NCBI GenBank assembly: GCA_008000375.1
Contig: SMOI01000041.1
Location: forward strand, 68,353-132,352
Reading direction: 5' to 3'
Source: Poteriospumella lacustris
Lineage: Eukaryota > Sar > Chrysophyceae > Chromulinales > Dinobryaceae
Length of the DNA: 64,000 nt
This document shows positions 20,526-31,279 of this stretch, piece by piece. The notes beneath the pieces are model-generated. The model did no database searches and was not told the DNA's origin. It saw nothing but the letters and a program-made list of their open reading frames with translations. The position numbers and the translations under genes are program-made. How positions within the stretch are numbered: the stretch's first letter is position 1; each line of letters begins with the position of its first letter.

Positions 20526-22066
20526 TTACAGAGACCCATGAATCAACCGCAGGGCGGTACGCAGACCCACCGGTAAGGTGTCGCTATGTGTCACCAACAG
20601 GCAGTGCAGCTCATAGGCCGACAGTGCCTGCCACACGGCCAACGACGACACTGCTTCCTCGTGCAACATCTGTAGGACCGCCTCTACACGGGGAGCGGCG
20701 ATGCCGTGGGCTTGTAAGGCACGTCGTAGATAGGTACCAACCTCAACACGGGCAGCTTCCGTTCGCAAGTTATCATCGTTTGCCGGTAGAGGCGGAGTCT
20801 CTATGCCACTGCCACTGCCACTGCCACTGCCACTGCCACTGTTTGTCGCTTCCGAGCATTGCACCTTCGCAGCTTGCTCCGCGCCCTGGGCTTCATCCGT
20901 GTTACCCTCGTCGTCGTCATCGTCGTCGTCGTCATCGTTGTCGACGTTGTCGTCACTCGTCGCCGATGGCATATCGCGCGACCGTTTACGCGTCACAAGC
21001 GGACTTGGAGCCGTCATATCTACCTTTGGCACGGTCGTATCCCTGCTGTGGCTGTGCAACGGGGCGATACATTGAGCACAATCCTTCGCGAGAATCCACT
21101 CGTCCTTGCCGCCTGCCCAATAGCGCACCACCAGATCCCCGGCCACATTCACGTGTATCACGGTTGCGGCGGCGAAGGCAAACTTTCTTTGTTCATCACA
21201 TGCATCGATCATGTCACCCACACGTAGACCTTGTTTCCAGGTTTGCAATCGATGGGATCGTGGCCAATCAGGCGGTTGAGGGTTCGCCACTTCCACAATC
21301 AGCTCGACGCAGTCACTATCGCCTCGAATATCCTTCATTAGACGATTATTTCCAGGCCAGAGCTCGTGCCAGTCCCCGTCCCATTCCACCACGTCGTTAG
21401 TCAGGCGACGTCCCATACCAATATTAGTGGCTTTCGGAGTCGGAGGCGTTTCGCGGAGCCAATACCTGGTGGGCGTGTTTGTATCAATGTGAAACAAACC
21501 AAACACAAGTCGCTCCACATCTTCAACGGCCTCCTCCAGAGTCATACGGCTAGGGAAGTAGTGCTGTTTACATGTGGGTCCATACGGTGCTGGCGTTGGA
21601 TGGGTACGGTCGCATAAATACAGGTTCACGCGCACAGGCCATAGATCCGCTTCCATCCATCGATCATCGAAATCATCGGCAAATTTCACTTTTCGAGGAA
21701 ACGATGGGCCTCCGCCGTATTGGCTAAGCAGGCGCTTAGCGCATTCTTGAGGCAACAGAACGTAGTCCCGTTCGGCTACCAAACCGCGGCGCATTTCATC
21801 AACGAAAGCACCCTTCAAAGGGCCGTTATCCACTGGTCCCGGATGACGCCCACCCACACTCTGTACACCGACGGATTTCGAAGGCAACATAGTACATCAT
21901 CGTCGGGTTTAGATGGCAGCAAGGGGAACCTACTAACCTGTTCATCGTCATCGTAGTTGACGTACGCCTTCCACTTGTCAAACCACGCCGTGGCGATGGG
22001 CTGCCAAACCTGGTCAAGGACAAACGGAGATTGAAGTCCTTGTTTCACTCGGGCCTTCTCGTCCAT
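20526..22066 (-). CDS. DUSP-A: DUSP-UBL protein with Tudor-like and SAM-like modules
   Basis: Two exons: 22066-21938 (43 codons) and 21860-20526, joined over a 77-nt intron with GTTAGT and TACAG ends, giving 487 residues. The DUSP domain (about 1-95) spans the intron: WQPIATAWFDKWKAYVNYDD, then GRHPGPVDNGPLKG, DYVLLPQE, YGGGPSFPRKV. Next is a UBL-like part (LWPVRVNLYLCDR to CVELIVEV), then a chromo-barrel/Tudor-like module (VGDMIDACDEQ, VVRYWAGGKDEWILAKD). The linker holds an all-Asp run and six or seven Gly-Ser pairs. The last 70 residues (YLRRALQAHGIAAPRVEAVL...) look SAM-like. In known USPs, DUSP-UBL precedes the peptidase; none is present here, so an adaptor role is inferred. Confidence 0.8.
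20803..20841 (-). repeat. Gly-Ser hexanucleotide tract in DUSP-A
   Basis: (CCACTG)n on the + strand, about six units, read as Gly-Ser on the coding strand. The same tract is greatly expanded in DUSP-C. Confidence 0.75.
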
Positions 22067-22658
22067 GTTACTACTCTCATGCGATATTGTGATCTGGTGG
22101 GCAAGCTAAGGAATGCATCCCGTCCGTTTGGTAGGAACCCCTACCTACAGCATCGACCCGACGGAGGACCAAAAGGTCGGCTTTCCGGGAACGTATTTAT
22201 ACCCACGCAACAATATATCGAGATTCGCGGTCTTTTCCGTCGGCGTTTCGTACCTTAGGTGGCCAACTAATGTGCCTACATAAAATAATCTTGCTCCAAC
22301 TACCTGTACTTCCGCTGTCTCGAATCTATGTACTAACCACCAATGTTTGCGTCGGTGTTTAATACCGTACATCGGCAATAGAGCACCTTCGGCAGCAGAG
22401 GGAAAGACTGAAAAGCAGATGTTCAACGCTAAACGAACGAGCAGTTCTCTGTGCGCGAATACACAGCACAAAGTAGGCACACTGCACAGTGCAACGGTGG
22501 TATTCAGAACTGTTACTGACATGGGTACTTCCGACAAGTAATATTCGAACAAGTACTTATGTAATTACCAACTCTAATTGATAGCACACCTACGGCATGA
22601 GGCAGCCTTCTGCGCGCATTCTGAGTAAAGTAACGAGGGAGGGGTGCTCTCCTTCTTC
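22067..22658. other. Upstream region of DUSP-A / spacer to DUSP-B
   Basis: Holds the DUSP-A promoter box and a tract resembling the region behind DUSP-B. No gene is supported. Confidence 0.5.
22211..22226 (-). promoter_or_regulatory. DUSP-family promoter box, DUSP-A
   Basis: CAATATATCGAGATTC about 150 bp upstream of the ATG, followed by GCGGTCTTTTCCGTC, both shared with DUSP-C and in part with DUSP-B. Confidence 0.4.
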
Positions 22659-24163
22659 TTACAGAGGTGCAGCGGCCCCATGCACCAACCGCATGGCGGT
22701 GCGCAGACCCACCGGTAACGTCTGTTGATGTGCCACCAACAGGCAGTGCAGCTCACTGGGTGTCAGTGCATGCCACACCGCAACTGACGCCACTTCTTCG
22801 TCGCGTAGCAACTGCAGCACTGCCTCTACACGGGGTGTGGTAATACCGAGGGCATGTAGAGCACGTCGAAGATAGGTACCCAACACGTCGTGGGCAGCTT
22901 CCGTTGACACTGTAGCATCGTTCGCCGTTGGAGGCAGAGTCTCTGTGCCGCTGCCACTGCCCTTACCACTGCTGACACTACGGGGTGGCACTTCCGAAGA
23001 ACGCACCTTCGCTACCTGACTGGCACCGTGGTCTTCGTCAATGGCACTGCCACCTGCGCCGTCATCACTCGTCGCAGGGGGCATTTTGGACGACCGTGGA
23101 TGCGTAACCAGCGTACTAGGCGCCGTCATGTCGACCTCCGGCACCGATGAAGCACTACTGTGGCTGTGCAACGGTGCGATGCGACGATCGAAGTCGCTCG
23201 CGAGAATCCACTCGTCGTCGCCGCCGGTCCAATAGCGTACCACCAGATCCCCTGCCTCGCTCACGTGTGCCACGGTTGCGGCTTTGAAGTGGCCTTGTGA
23301 GTCACGTGCATCGAGCATGTCCCCCATACGAATACCACGTTTCCAAGCTTCCAACAGATGGAAACGTGGCCAGTCGGAGGGTTTGGGGTTTGGACAAGGT
23401 GCCACTGCGATGATCAGCTCGATACAGTCACCATCGCCTCGAATATCCTTCATTCGGCGACTCATCGCCGCAGACCCGACAACGTGCCAGCCACCGTCCC
23501 ATTCGACGATGTCGTTGGTCAGACGACGTCCAGTACCGGACGCAGGGGCATTTGATTGAGGAGACGTCTCGTGGAGCCAACAGCGGGTGGGCGTGTACAT
23601 AGCAATGTGAAACAAATGTCTCTCCGCCAGAGTAACGGCCTCCTGCAGTGTCATGCCGCTCGGAAAGAAGCGCCGTTGAGATAACGGTTGTAGTGGGTCG
23701 GGCGTTGGGTGGCTGCGGTCACATAAATACAGGCTCACGCGTACAGGCCATAGATCCACTTCCGATGCTCGATCATTGAAAGTATCAGCGAATTTCACCT
23801 TTCGAGGAAACGCTGGCCCACCACTGTATAGTTCAAGTAACAAGTCCGCGCTTTCTTGCGGCAATAGAACGTAGTCCCGATCGACTACCAAATCGCGGCG
23901 CAAATCATCAGCTAAGGGACCCTTCAAAGGACCGTTGTCCACTGGACCCGGATGACGCCCACCCACACTCTGTACATCATCGGATTAGCATTGCCGGGTT
24001 TAGATGGCCGCAAGGGGAAACGACTAACCTCGACGTCCGCCTGAGCATCGAAGTTGACGTACGCCTTCCACTTGTCAAACCAGGCCGTGGCGATGGGCTG
24101 CCACACCTCGTCAAGGACCAAGGGGGTTTGTAGTCCTTGTATCACTCTGGTCTTCTCTTTCAT
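22659..24163 (-). CDS. DUSP-B: DUSP-UBL protein with Tudor-like and SAM-like modules
   Basis: Exons 24163-24029 (45 codons) and 23969-22659, intron 59 nt (GTTAGT...TACAG), 481 residues. DUSP signature: VLDEVWQPIATAWFDKWKAY, HPGPVDNGPLKGPL, DYVLLPQESADLLLELYSGG (GGG of the family changed to SGG). The UBL-like part ends CIELIIAVAPCPNPKPSDWP. The barrel-like module is the best preserved: MGDMLDARDSQGHFKAATV, then VVRYWTGGDDEWILASDF and RIAPLHSHS, close to chromo-barrel/Tudor-knot folds where DEWI is typical. The Gly-Ser linker is short (GKGSGSGTE). The C-terminal SAM-like part is YLRRALHALGITTPRVEAVL. Tandem to DUSP-A, same strand, about 590 bp apart. Confidence 0.8.
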
Positions 24164-24645
24164 GGTTCCCGCTCCCTTATGCGATATTGTGATCTGGTGG
24201 CCAAGGAAAGGAATGCGTCCCATGGTACAGCAACCGACCGCTGCCGAACAAAAGGTCGGCTTTCCCGAACGAAGGTCGGCTTGCCACAATATGTCGGGAT
24301 TCCAGGACATTTCCGTCGGCGTTTCGTTCTGTTTCGTACAGTACCTACAGGAGCCGACAAACAAGTCGTACATACCCTACGCCCGCTCCAACTACCTGTA
24401 TTCTAATCCATGCATCAGGCATCTATGCGTGATTGCGCAGTACAAACGAGGCACACGACACAGTGCAACGGCGGTATTCAGCACTTATTCTGAGAGGGGT
24501 ATTCTTCGGGCGCCATTGATTTACTTCATGGAGCGACTCGCACTTCAATTGGTATTGGAACAAATATTTATGTAATGAGCGATTCGAACAGATAGCACAA
24601 CTCCGGTACACGCCAACAGAATGAGTTAACCTTCTGCCCGCAAAC
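24164..24645. other. Upstream region of DUSP-B / spacer to DUSP-C
   Basis: Contains a direct repeat of AAGGTCGGCTT (24252 and 24272) next to the promoter box. No gene supported. Confidence 0.5.
24286..24302 (-). promoter_or_regulatory. DUSP-family promoter box, DUSP-B
   Basis: CACAATATGTCGGGATT about 130 bp upstream of the ATG, followed by CATTTCCGTCGGCGTTTCG as in DUSP-A. Confidence 0.4.
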
Positions 24646-26346
24646 TTAGTACCGTAACGGGAGTGCTACCCAACCTCTCGGGGTTGGGGCAGCCCTATGC
24701 ACCAACCGCATGGCCGTACGCAGTCCCAACGGTAAGGCCTCACGATGTGACTCCAACAGGCTGATCAACTCACTGGGCGTCAGTTCCTGCCACACGGCCA
24801 ACGACGACACTGCTTCCTGGCGTAGCACTTGCAGCAAGGCCTCTACACGGGGAGGGTCGATGCTGTAGGCATGTAAGGAACGTCGTAGATGGGCATCCCA
24901 CAAGACGTGGGCAGGCACTTCAACATCGTTGCCACTGCCACTGCCACTGCCACTGCCACTGCCACTGCCACTGCCACTGCCACTGCCACTGCCACTGCCA
25001 CTGCCANNNNNNNNNNACTGCCACTGCCACTGCCACTGCCACTGCCACTGCCACTGCCACTGCCACTGCCACTGCCACTGCCACTGCCACTGCCACTGCC
25101 ACTGCCACTGCCACTGCCACTGCTACTACCGTTACGCGACGGCTCTTCGCCGCCGCCACAATGCCCTTCCAAACAATGTGCCTTCGCCTTCTGCCCTGCA
25201 TCGTGGTTTTCCTCGGTGCAACAGTCGTCATTGTCATCACTCGTCGTCGATTGCATTTGGCGCGATCGATTTCGTGTCACCAGCGTACTTGGCGCCGGCA
25301 TATCAACCATCGGCGTAGACGCATCACTGCTTTGGCTATGCAGCGGTGCGATTCGACGATCGAAGTCGCCCGCGAGAATCAACTCGTCGTCGCCGCCGGT
25401 CCAATAGCGTACCACCAGATCCCCTGCCTCGCTTACATGTACCAATGTGGCGGCTGCAAAGTGTCCTTGTGAGTCACGTGCATCGATCATGTCCCCAATA
25501 CGAAGACCCTGCTTCCAAGCTTCCAACAGATGGAAACGTGGCCAGTCGGAGGGTTTAGGGTCCCGACATGGCGCCACTTCGACGATCAGCTCGATACAGT
25601 CACCATCGCCTCGAATATCCTTCATTCGGCGACTCATTTCCGCAGACCCGACAACGTGCCAGCCAATTAGCCAATCCACCATATCGTTGGTCAGACGACG
25701 GCCCATACCGCCGGTAATAGACAAACCTGGTGCAGGCCGCGTTGCGAGCCAATATCTGGTGGGTGTGTGAGTATCATCAACGGAAAACACACGTCTCGCC
25801 GCATCTTCAACAGCCTCTTGAAGCTTCATACAGCTGGGGTAGTAGTAGTGCGCTTCCATTGTAGGCTCACGATGGTATGGCGTTGGATTGCTGCGATCGT
25901 ATAAACTCAGGATAACGTACACAGGCCATAAATCCACGCCCAACGATCGATCATCGGAATCGTCGGGAAAATTCACTTTTCGAAGAAACTTTGGTCCACC
26001 ACCGTATTGTTTGATTAACAAGTCCGCGGTTGCTTCGGGCAACAGAACATAGTCCCGATCGGCCACCAAATCTCGACGCAATTCACCACAGTAACGCCCC
26101 TGCAAAGTCCCGTTGACCAACGGTCCCGGATGAAGAGTTTTCAACTTATGTACAGCATCGGATTAGTACATCATCATCGGGTTTAGATAGCAACGAGAGA
26201 AACCGACTAACCTTGATGTCCGTCACAGCATCGTAGATGACGTACGCCTTCCACTTGTCAAACCAGGCCGTGGCGATGGGCTGCCACACCTCGTCAAGGA
26301 CCAAGGGCGTTTGTAATGCTTGTTTCACTCTAGCTTTCTCGTCCAT
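24646..26346 (-). CDS. DUSP-C: DUSP family member with huge Gly-Ser linker and sequence gap
   Basis: Exon 1 is 26346-26212 (45 codons); exon 2 begins at 26144 after a 67-nt intron (GTTAGT...ATAAG, a less typical acceptor) and runs to the TAA at 24646. The DUSP part (HPGPLVNGTLQG, DYVLLPEATADLLIKQYGGG), UBL-like part and barrel-like module (VVRYWTGGDDELILAGDF, where DEWI is DELI) are present. The linker is a Gly-Ser repeat of at least 30 dipeptides interrupted by 10 N at 25007-25016. Across the N run the nominal frame shifts, but both the repeat phase (missing length 5 mod 6) and the frame (2 mod 3) agree, so the gene is probably intact, ending in the SAM-like HLRRSLHAYSIDPPRVEALL. Confidence 0.75.
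24931..25123 (-). repeat. Expanded (CCACTG)n tract inside DUSP-C, with assembly gap
   Basis: About 13 units before and 18 after a run of 10 N (25007-25016). The left flank ends with a complete CTGCCA unit and the right flank starts with a lone A, so the true gap is 5 bases plus a multiple of 6. It encodes poly-(Gly-Ser) on the - strand. Confidence 0.9.
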
Positions 26347-26482
26347 GGTTCCACGCTCACGCAATATTGCGATCTGGTTGAGCAAAGAATGCGTCCCGCC
26401 CTTGGCACCGGATCAGCAACCTCTGCCGATCTGGCCGCGGGTAAAAAGTCGGTTTTCCAAGACTTTTTAAACCCACACTGCA

Positions 26483-26499
26483 TTATATATCGGGATTGG
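26483..26499 (-). promoter_or_regulatory. DUSP-family promoter box, DUSP-C
   Basis: TTATATATCGGGATTGG about 140 bp upstream of the ATG, followed by CGGTCTTTTCCGTCAGCG as in DUSP-A. Confidence 0.4.
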
Positions 26500-27032
26500 C
26501 GGTCTTTTCCGTCAGCGCCTCGACTATTTCATACAGTACTTATGGTAGCCGACAAATGTGCCTCATAACATACAGGCGCTCCGCATCCCTGCCTTTCTTA
26601 TATTCGGACAGCATGTACTGTGTACATATTTAGATGAATTAACGCTTGTGTCCTTGTTAAATTGGTTGATAATTAATACTCGTTCGTGTTGTCGTGTGGT
26701 GATCAATAGCAACTGGGATGCTCCGAAGTTAGCGGTATGTGTGATGGTCGTACGTGTGCCTGCGCCAGTTAGGATGTGATTTGGCTGGTTGCAGCTGTTC
26801 ACTGAGTTCACTGAGTTCACTGAGTTCACTGAGGTTACATGGTAACGCCTGCCGACATACCAATCACAGACCTACCAGTTGAGAAATCATCTGCAACCAT
26901 CTTCAATATGCAATAGACATTGTAGAACTGTCAGAGAGTGTCGGATAGACGTGGAAGAACACGTTAGAGAAACGGGAGTACCATTAGGAACGTCGTTCGT
27001 ACGCCCACAAAAGACGGCGTTAACCCGACAAC

Positions 27033-27049
27033 CCTGATATATAATAGCG
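27033..27049 (+). promoter_or_regulatory. DUSP-family promoter box, DUSP-D
   Basis: CCTGATATATAATAGCG about 150 bp upstream of the ATG, followed by the GAAAGCCGGGCTTTTCCTCT palindrome-like stretch also found before DUSP-E. Confidence 0.4.
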
Positions 27050-27191
27050 GGTTGTGGATATATCGTTCGAGAAAGCCGGGCTTTTCCTCTGTGTTCTGTG
27101 TCCACTTCGGACGGGCGCGGGCGGGTAACTGTGACGAGAAGCGCACATTCTATCTCAAACTCAACGATAGCAGGAACGTATAATTGGAAAC

Positions 27192-28684
27192 ATGAACACG
27201 AAGGCCGCCGTGAAACAAGCATTGAAAACTCCTTTGGTCCAGAACGAGGTGTGGCAGCCCATAGCCACGGCCTGGTTTGACAAATGGAAGGCGTACGTCA
27301 ACTTCAATGATGTTGCGGACGTCAAGGTTAGTCGGTTGCGTTTGATACTATCTAAACCCTATGTTTATGATCCGATGATGTACAGAAAGTAGAGGGTCTT
27401 CATCCGGGACCAGTGGACAACGGTCCTTTGAAGGGTTCAATCGGTGATGAATTGCGTCGAGATTTGGTTGCCGAACGGGACTACGTTTTAATACCCCAAG
27501 CAACCGCTACCATGTTAGTGGATGTATTCGGTGGAGGACCAAAATTTCCTCGAACTATTAGAGTCGTCGATGATGCCATTGATCGATATGTGGAAGTGGA
27601 ATTATGGCCGTTGCGCGTGCACTTGTACCTATGTGACAGTGGCCATCCAACGCCAGAACCACAAGGGCCACAATTTCGTCGGCGCTACTACCGTTGGACT
27701 AACAAGTTGCAGGAGGCCGTCAACGATGCGAAGAAACATTTGTTTAGCGCGTATGTGACCACACCCATCAGATGCTGGCTCCGAGAAACGCCTCCTAAAA
27801 CAGAAGCCCTTGATACCAATATGGGACGTCGTCTGACGAACGATATGGTGGAATGGACCGGTGACTGGCACGTGATACGGTCTGATGTGATGGGTCGCCG
27901 AATAAAGGACATTCGAGGCGGTGATCCTGACTGCGTCGAGCTGATCATCGAAGTGGCGCCATGTCGTCACCCCAAACTCTCCGATTGGCCACGTTTCCAT
28001 CTGTTGGAAGCTTGGAAACGTGATATTCGTATGGGGGACATGATCGATGCACGTGACGCACAAGGCCTATTTCGCACTGCCGCCGTGATACAGGTGAGCG
28101 AGGTAGGGGACGTGGCGGTGCGCTATTGGACCGGTGGCAACGACGAGTGGATTCTCACGAAGGATTTCGAATATCGTATTGCGCCATTGCATAGCCACAG
28201 TAGTGCTACATCGGTGCCGACGGTCGATATGGCGGCGCCTTGTACGTTGGGCAAGCGGCCTCGTGAAATGCCACCGATGACGACTAGCGTCCGAGGTGGC
28301 GGTGAGGAAAACCACGAATCTGCGAGGGTAGCTGAGGTGAATCGCGGCGTTTGCGGAGAGCTATCGCGCAGTGGTAGTGGCATTGGCAGTGGCAGCACAA
28401 CAACGACTCCGCCGCTAACGGTAAGCGAGAAAGTGCCCATGGAAGCTGCCCACGTCGTGTTGGGTACCTATCTTCGACGTGCCCTACGAGCCCACGGCAT
28501 CACCACTCCCCGTGTGGAGGCAGTGCTGCAGGTGCTACGAGACGAAGAAGTGTCGTCGTTGGCCGTGTGGCAAGCACTGACGCCCAGTGAGCTGCATAGC
28601 CTGTTGGAGACGCATCGCGCGACGTTACCGTTGGGTCTGCGTGCCGCCATGCGGTTGATTCACGAGACCAACACGCCTTTGTAA
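27192..28684 (+). CDS. DUSP-D: DUSP-UBL protein with Tudor-like and SAM-like modules
   Basis: Exons 27192-27326 (45 codons, MNTKAAVKQALKTPLV) and 27386-28684, with a 59-nt intron (GTTAGT...TACAG); 477 residues, uninterrupted. DUSP: WQPIATAWFDKWKAY, LHPGPVDNGPLKGS, DYVLIPQATATMLVDVFGGG. UBL-like part from VELWPLRVHLYLCDS to CVELIIEVAPC. Barrel-like module: MGDMIDARDAQGLFRTAAV, VAVRYWTGGNDEWILTKDF. The linker is short, with few Gly-Ser pairs. The SAM-like C-terminus is YLRRALRAHGITTPRVEAVL, then TPSELHSLLETH. First of the two + copies and, with B, the best reference for an intact gene. Confidence 0.85.
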
Positions 28685-29523
28685 GCATGAAAGCGGAAAT
28701 CATTAAACAGGCCCTAGCGTCAGATGTAAACTGCACGAAGAGGTCTGGTGGATATTTATCCTTTTTTAGTGTACCTACCTGTAAGTATCAATGTGTATGT
28801 TCCCTGGTAATGCCATTTGGTAATAATTACGTGTTTAATGTCCAGCGATATGGATTTATAGCACTGGTGATGCTATGAATAGCGTTGGTGGTTCACCATC
28901 GAACTGGTGACCGAACTGGTCACCAAGCGAAGCAAATGAAACCATACCACAGGCCCTATCGGATCAATACTGGATCAATACACTGTATGCACTTGTGAAG
29001 GTCGCGGAAGGTCTGTCGGTTCTATCCTGCAACCAAACGTAACGCAGAACAGAAGCAGTGGAGCGGGGCGATGAACGGAAGAAGGCACCGATACGATGAC
29101 CTAACTCCAACGTTACCGGCATCTTTGACGGTTCGGCGGAGTTTCCGCAGACGTTGTCGGTAGTCACTATCGGAGCAACTATCTATCGCTCATCTAACAT
29201 GTGTACAGTGTGAAAGAGACCACATAATTACAGACCCTCCTGTATGAGTAAAGAGAGTGTCAGACACGTACATGTTCAGGGCGCTGTAGTATGTTCAATA
29301 TACTACAGCAAATGCGCAATCCCGATATATTGTGGCCGGTTGCCGATGAAGTATTCTTGAAACCCGGCTTTTCTCTGTGTGCACACGACACATGTCGACG
29401 GGAAAACGTGTGTCGCGTGCGGTTGAAGTGGGCGGGCATTCAAACCTCCATAGACAAGGAACGAGCGACATTATATATTCAAAACTCTGGAGATAAGGAA
29501 CGGAACAACATCAGAGTTGAAAC
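28685..29523. other. Spacer between DUSP-D and DUSP-E
   Basis: A 7-bp stem hairpin (GGTGACC-GAACT-GGTCACC) at 28906-28924 and the DUSP-E promoter box. No gene seen. Confidence 0.5.
29318..29334 (+). promoter_or_regulatory. DUSP-family promoter box, DUSP-E
   Basis: CAATCCCGATATATTGT about 190 bp upstream of the ATG, the reverse complement of the DUSP-B form and in the same orientation relative to its gene, followed by AACCCGGCTTTTCTCTGTGT. Confidence 0.4.
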
Positions 29524-31045
29524 ATGGACGAGAAGGCCACTGTGAAACAAGCACTGCAGACGCCTATGGTCTTCAACGAGTTCTGGCAGCCCATCGCCAC
29601 GGCTTGGTTTGACAAGTGGAAAGCGTACGTCAACTACGATGACGACGAAGAGGTTAGACGGTTACCCTTGTTGATATACCAGGTTACCCTTGTTGATATA
29701 TTGCTAAACCAATATAAAGACGGTGGGGGCTCGCCATCCGGGACCAGTAAACAACCGACCTCTGAAGGGTTCTTTTAGTGATGAATTGCGCCGAGATTTG
29801 GTGGCGGAACGGGACTATGTCCTACTACCCCATGCAGCCGCTGAGATGTTACTGACCAAATACGGTGGTGGACCAAAGTTTCCTCGAAGAGTTAGAACCT
29901 CTCCAGTTGATCAATCGCTGGAAGTGGATTTGTGGCTCGTGCGCACGATCTTGTATCTGTGTGACCGTATCCAGCCAACACCAGTTTCTCGTCGAGGCCC
30001 AAAGCATCATCGGTTTCTCTTCCATTGCGGCTGGACTCTTCAGAATATCGTCAACTTTGCAGTACAATCTCATTTTCACATTGATGTTAACAGCACACCT
30101 ATCAGGTGGTGGCTCCGAGAAACGCCTCCTCAACCAAATGCCACTGCTACCGGCATGGAACGTCGGCTGACCAGCGAGTTTGTGGATTGGGACGGTGACT
30201 GGCACGTGCTAAGGTCTGGGATGAGTCGCTGATTGAAGGATATTCGAGGAGATGGTGACCATATTGAGCTGATCGTTGAAGTGGCGCCATGTCCGAACCC
30301 TAAACCCTCCGACTGGCCACGTTCTCATCTGTTGGAAGCTTGGAAGGGTAATATCCACAAGGACGACATGCTCGATGCACGTGACACACAAGGCCACTTT
30401 CGTGCCGCCCGAGTGATGAGCGTGGATGGGGAAGGGACCCTGTTGGTCCGCTATTGGAACGGGGAGTTCGACTGGATTCTCGCCAGCGATTTCGATCGTC
30501 GTATCGCCCCGTTGCATAGTCACAGTAGTGCTACCCCCGGGACGGCAGTCGCTGCGACGGCTCCTGGTACGTTGGTGACGAATAAACGGCCGCTCGAAGG
30601 GCCACCAGCGGCGAGTAACGTCCCGGGGGTGGGCGGTGGTGCGGAAGACCGCGGAGCGGGGCAGGTAGCGAAGGTAGCCCGATCGGGTCCTTCGGAAGAG
30701 CTATCTCTTCCGCCTGGCCGAACGGGTGTTAGTAGCGGTAGCGGCAACAGTAGCGGTGGTTTGGAGACGCCACCTCTAAAGGTTAGCGAGAAATTGCCCA
30801 CGCAAGCGGCCGATGTTGAGTTGGGTACCCATCTACGACGTGCCCTACAAGCTCAGGGTATCACCACTCCCCGGGTGGAGGCATTGCTGCTGGTGCTACG
30901 CAAAGCAGAAGTGACAACTCTGGCCGTGTGGCAGGCATTGTCGCCCAGTGAGCTGAACGGCCTGTTGGAGACGCATCGCAAGACATTAACGGTGGGCCTA
31001 CGTGCGGCCTTGCGGTTGATTCATGGAGCCAGTGCAGCCCCGTAG
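29524..31045 (+). pseudogene. DUSP-E: DUSP family gene with one in-frame TGA
   Basis: Exon 1 is 29524-29652 (43 codons); a 67-nt intron (29653-29719), which carries a tandem duplication of a 20-bp stretch (GGTTACCCTTGTTGATATA), leads to exon 2 from 29720. The DUSP part is good (HPGPVNNRPLKGSFSD, DYVLLPHAAAEMLLTKYGGG). At 30230-30232 a TGA follows WHVLRSGMSR; the paralogs read CGA (Arg) at this codon. The same frame then stays open for another 270 residues to 31045 with barrel-like (VRYWNGEFDWILASDF) and SAM-like parts, so only this codon breaks it. It could produce a DUSP plus partial UBL fragment of about 213 residues, or be a very young pseudogene. Confidence 0.8.
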
Positions 31046-31279
31046 TAAGGAATGAAAGTACTTGCAGAAATAGTGATGGTTGACATCCATCGCCAGTTGT
31101 AACTACCTGTAACCACCAACGCTTCGGTCCTTGTTCATGCACTTTGGTGGTTGTCACTCGTTTTTGTCGCCGGTGCTGTAGGATATGACGTCGTCATGTC
31201 TTCTTCAGTCGATTTGGGCAGAGACGGCGGTGGGCGTTGGTTTGGGATCATGAAGGGTTACATTAGGTTGGGTTCCAGC

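Larger units (their letters stand above)
26347..27191. other. Divergent intergenic region DUSP-C / DUSP-D
   Basis: An 845-bp region between oppositely oriented paralogs, with a promoter box near each end. A 9-bp tandem repeat (TTCACTGAG, about four units) lies at 26799-26833. No gene seen. Confidence 0.55.

Noticed and set aside
24929-25318. Proline-leucine and cysteine-histidine repeat frames across the (CCACTG)n tract on the + strand
   Set aside because: Translation of the simple repeat in the wrong frames; the supported gene is DUSP-C on the - strand.
20526-31045. Active ubiquitin-specific proteases
   Set aside because: DUSP-UBL features are present, but no Cys-box or His-box of the USP catalytic domain can be found in any of the five copies.
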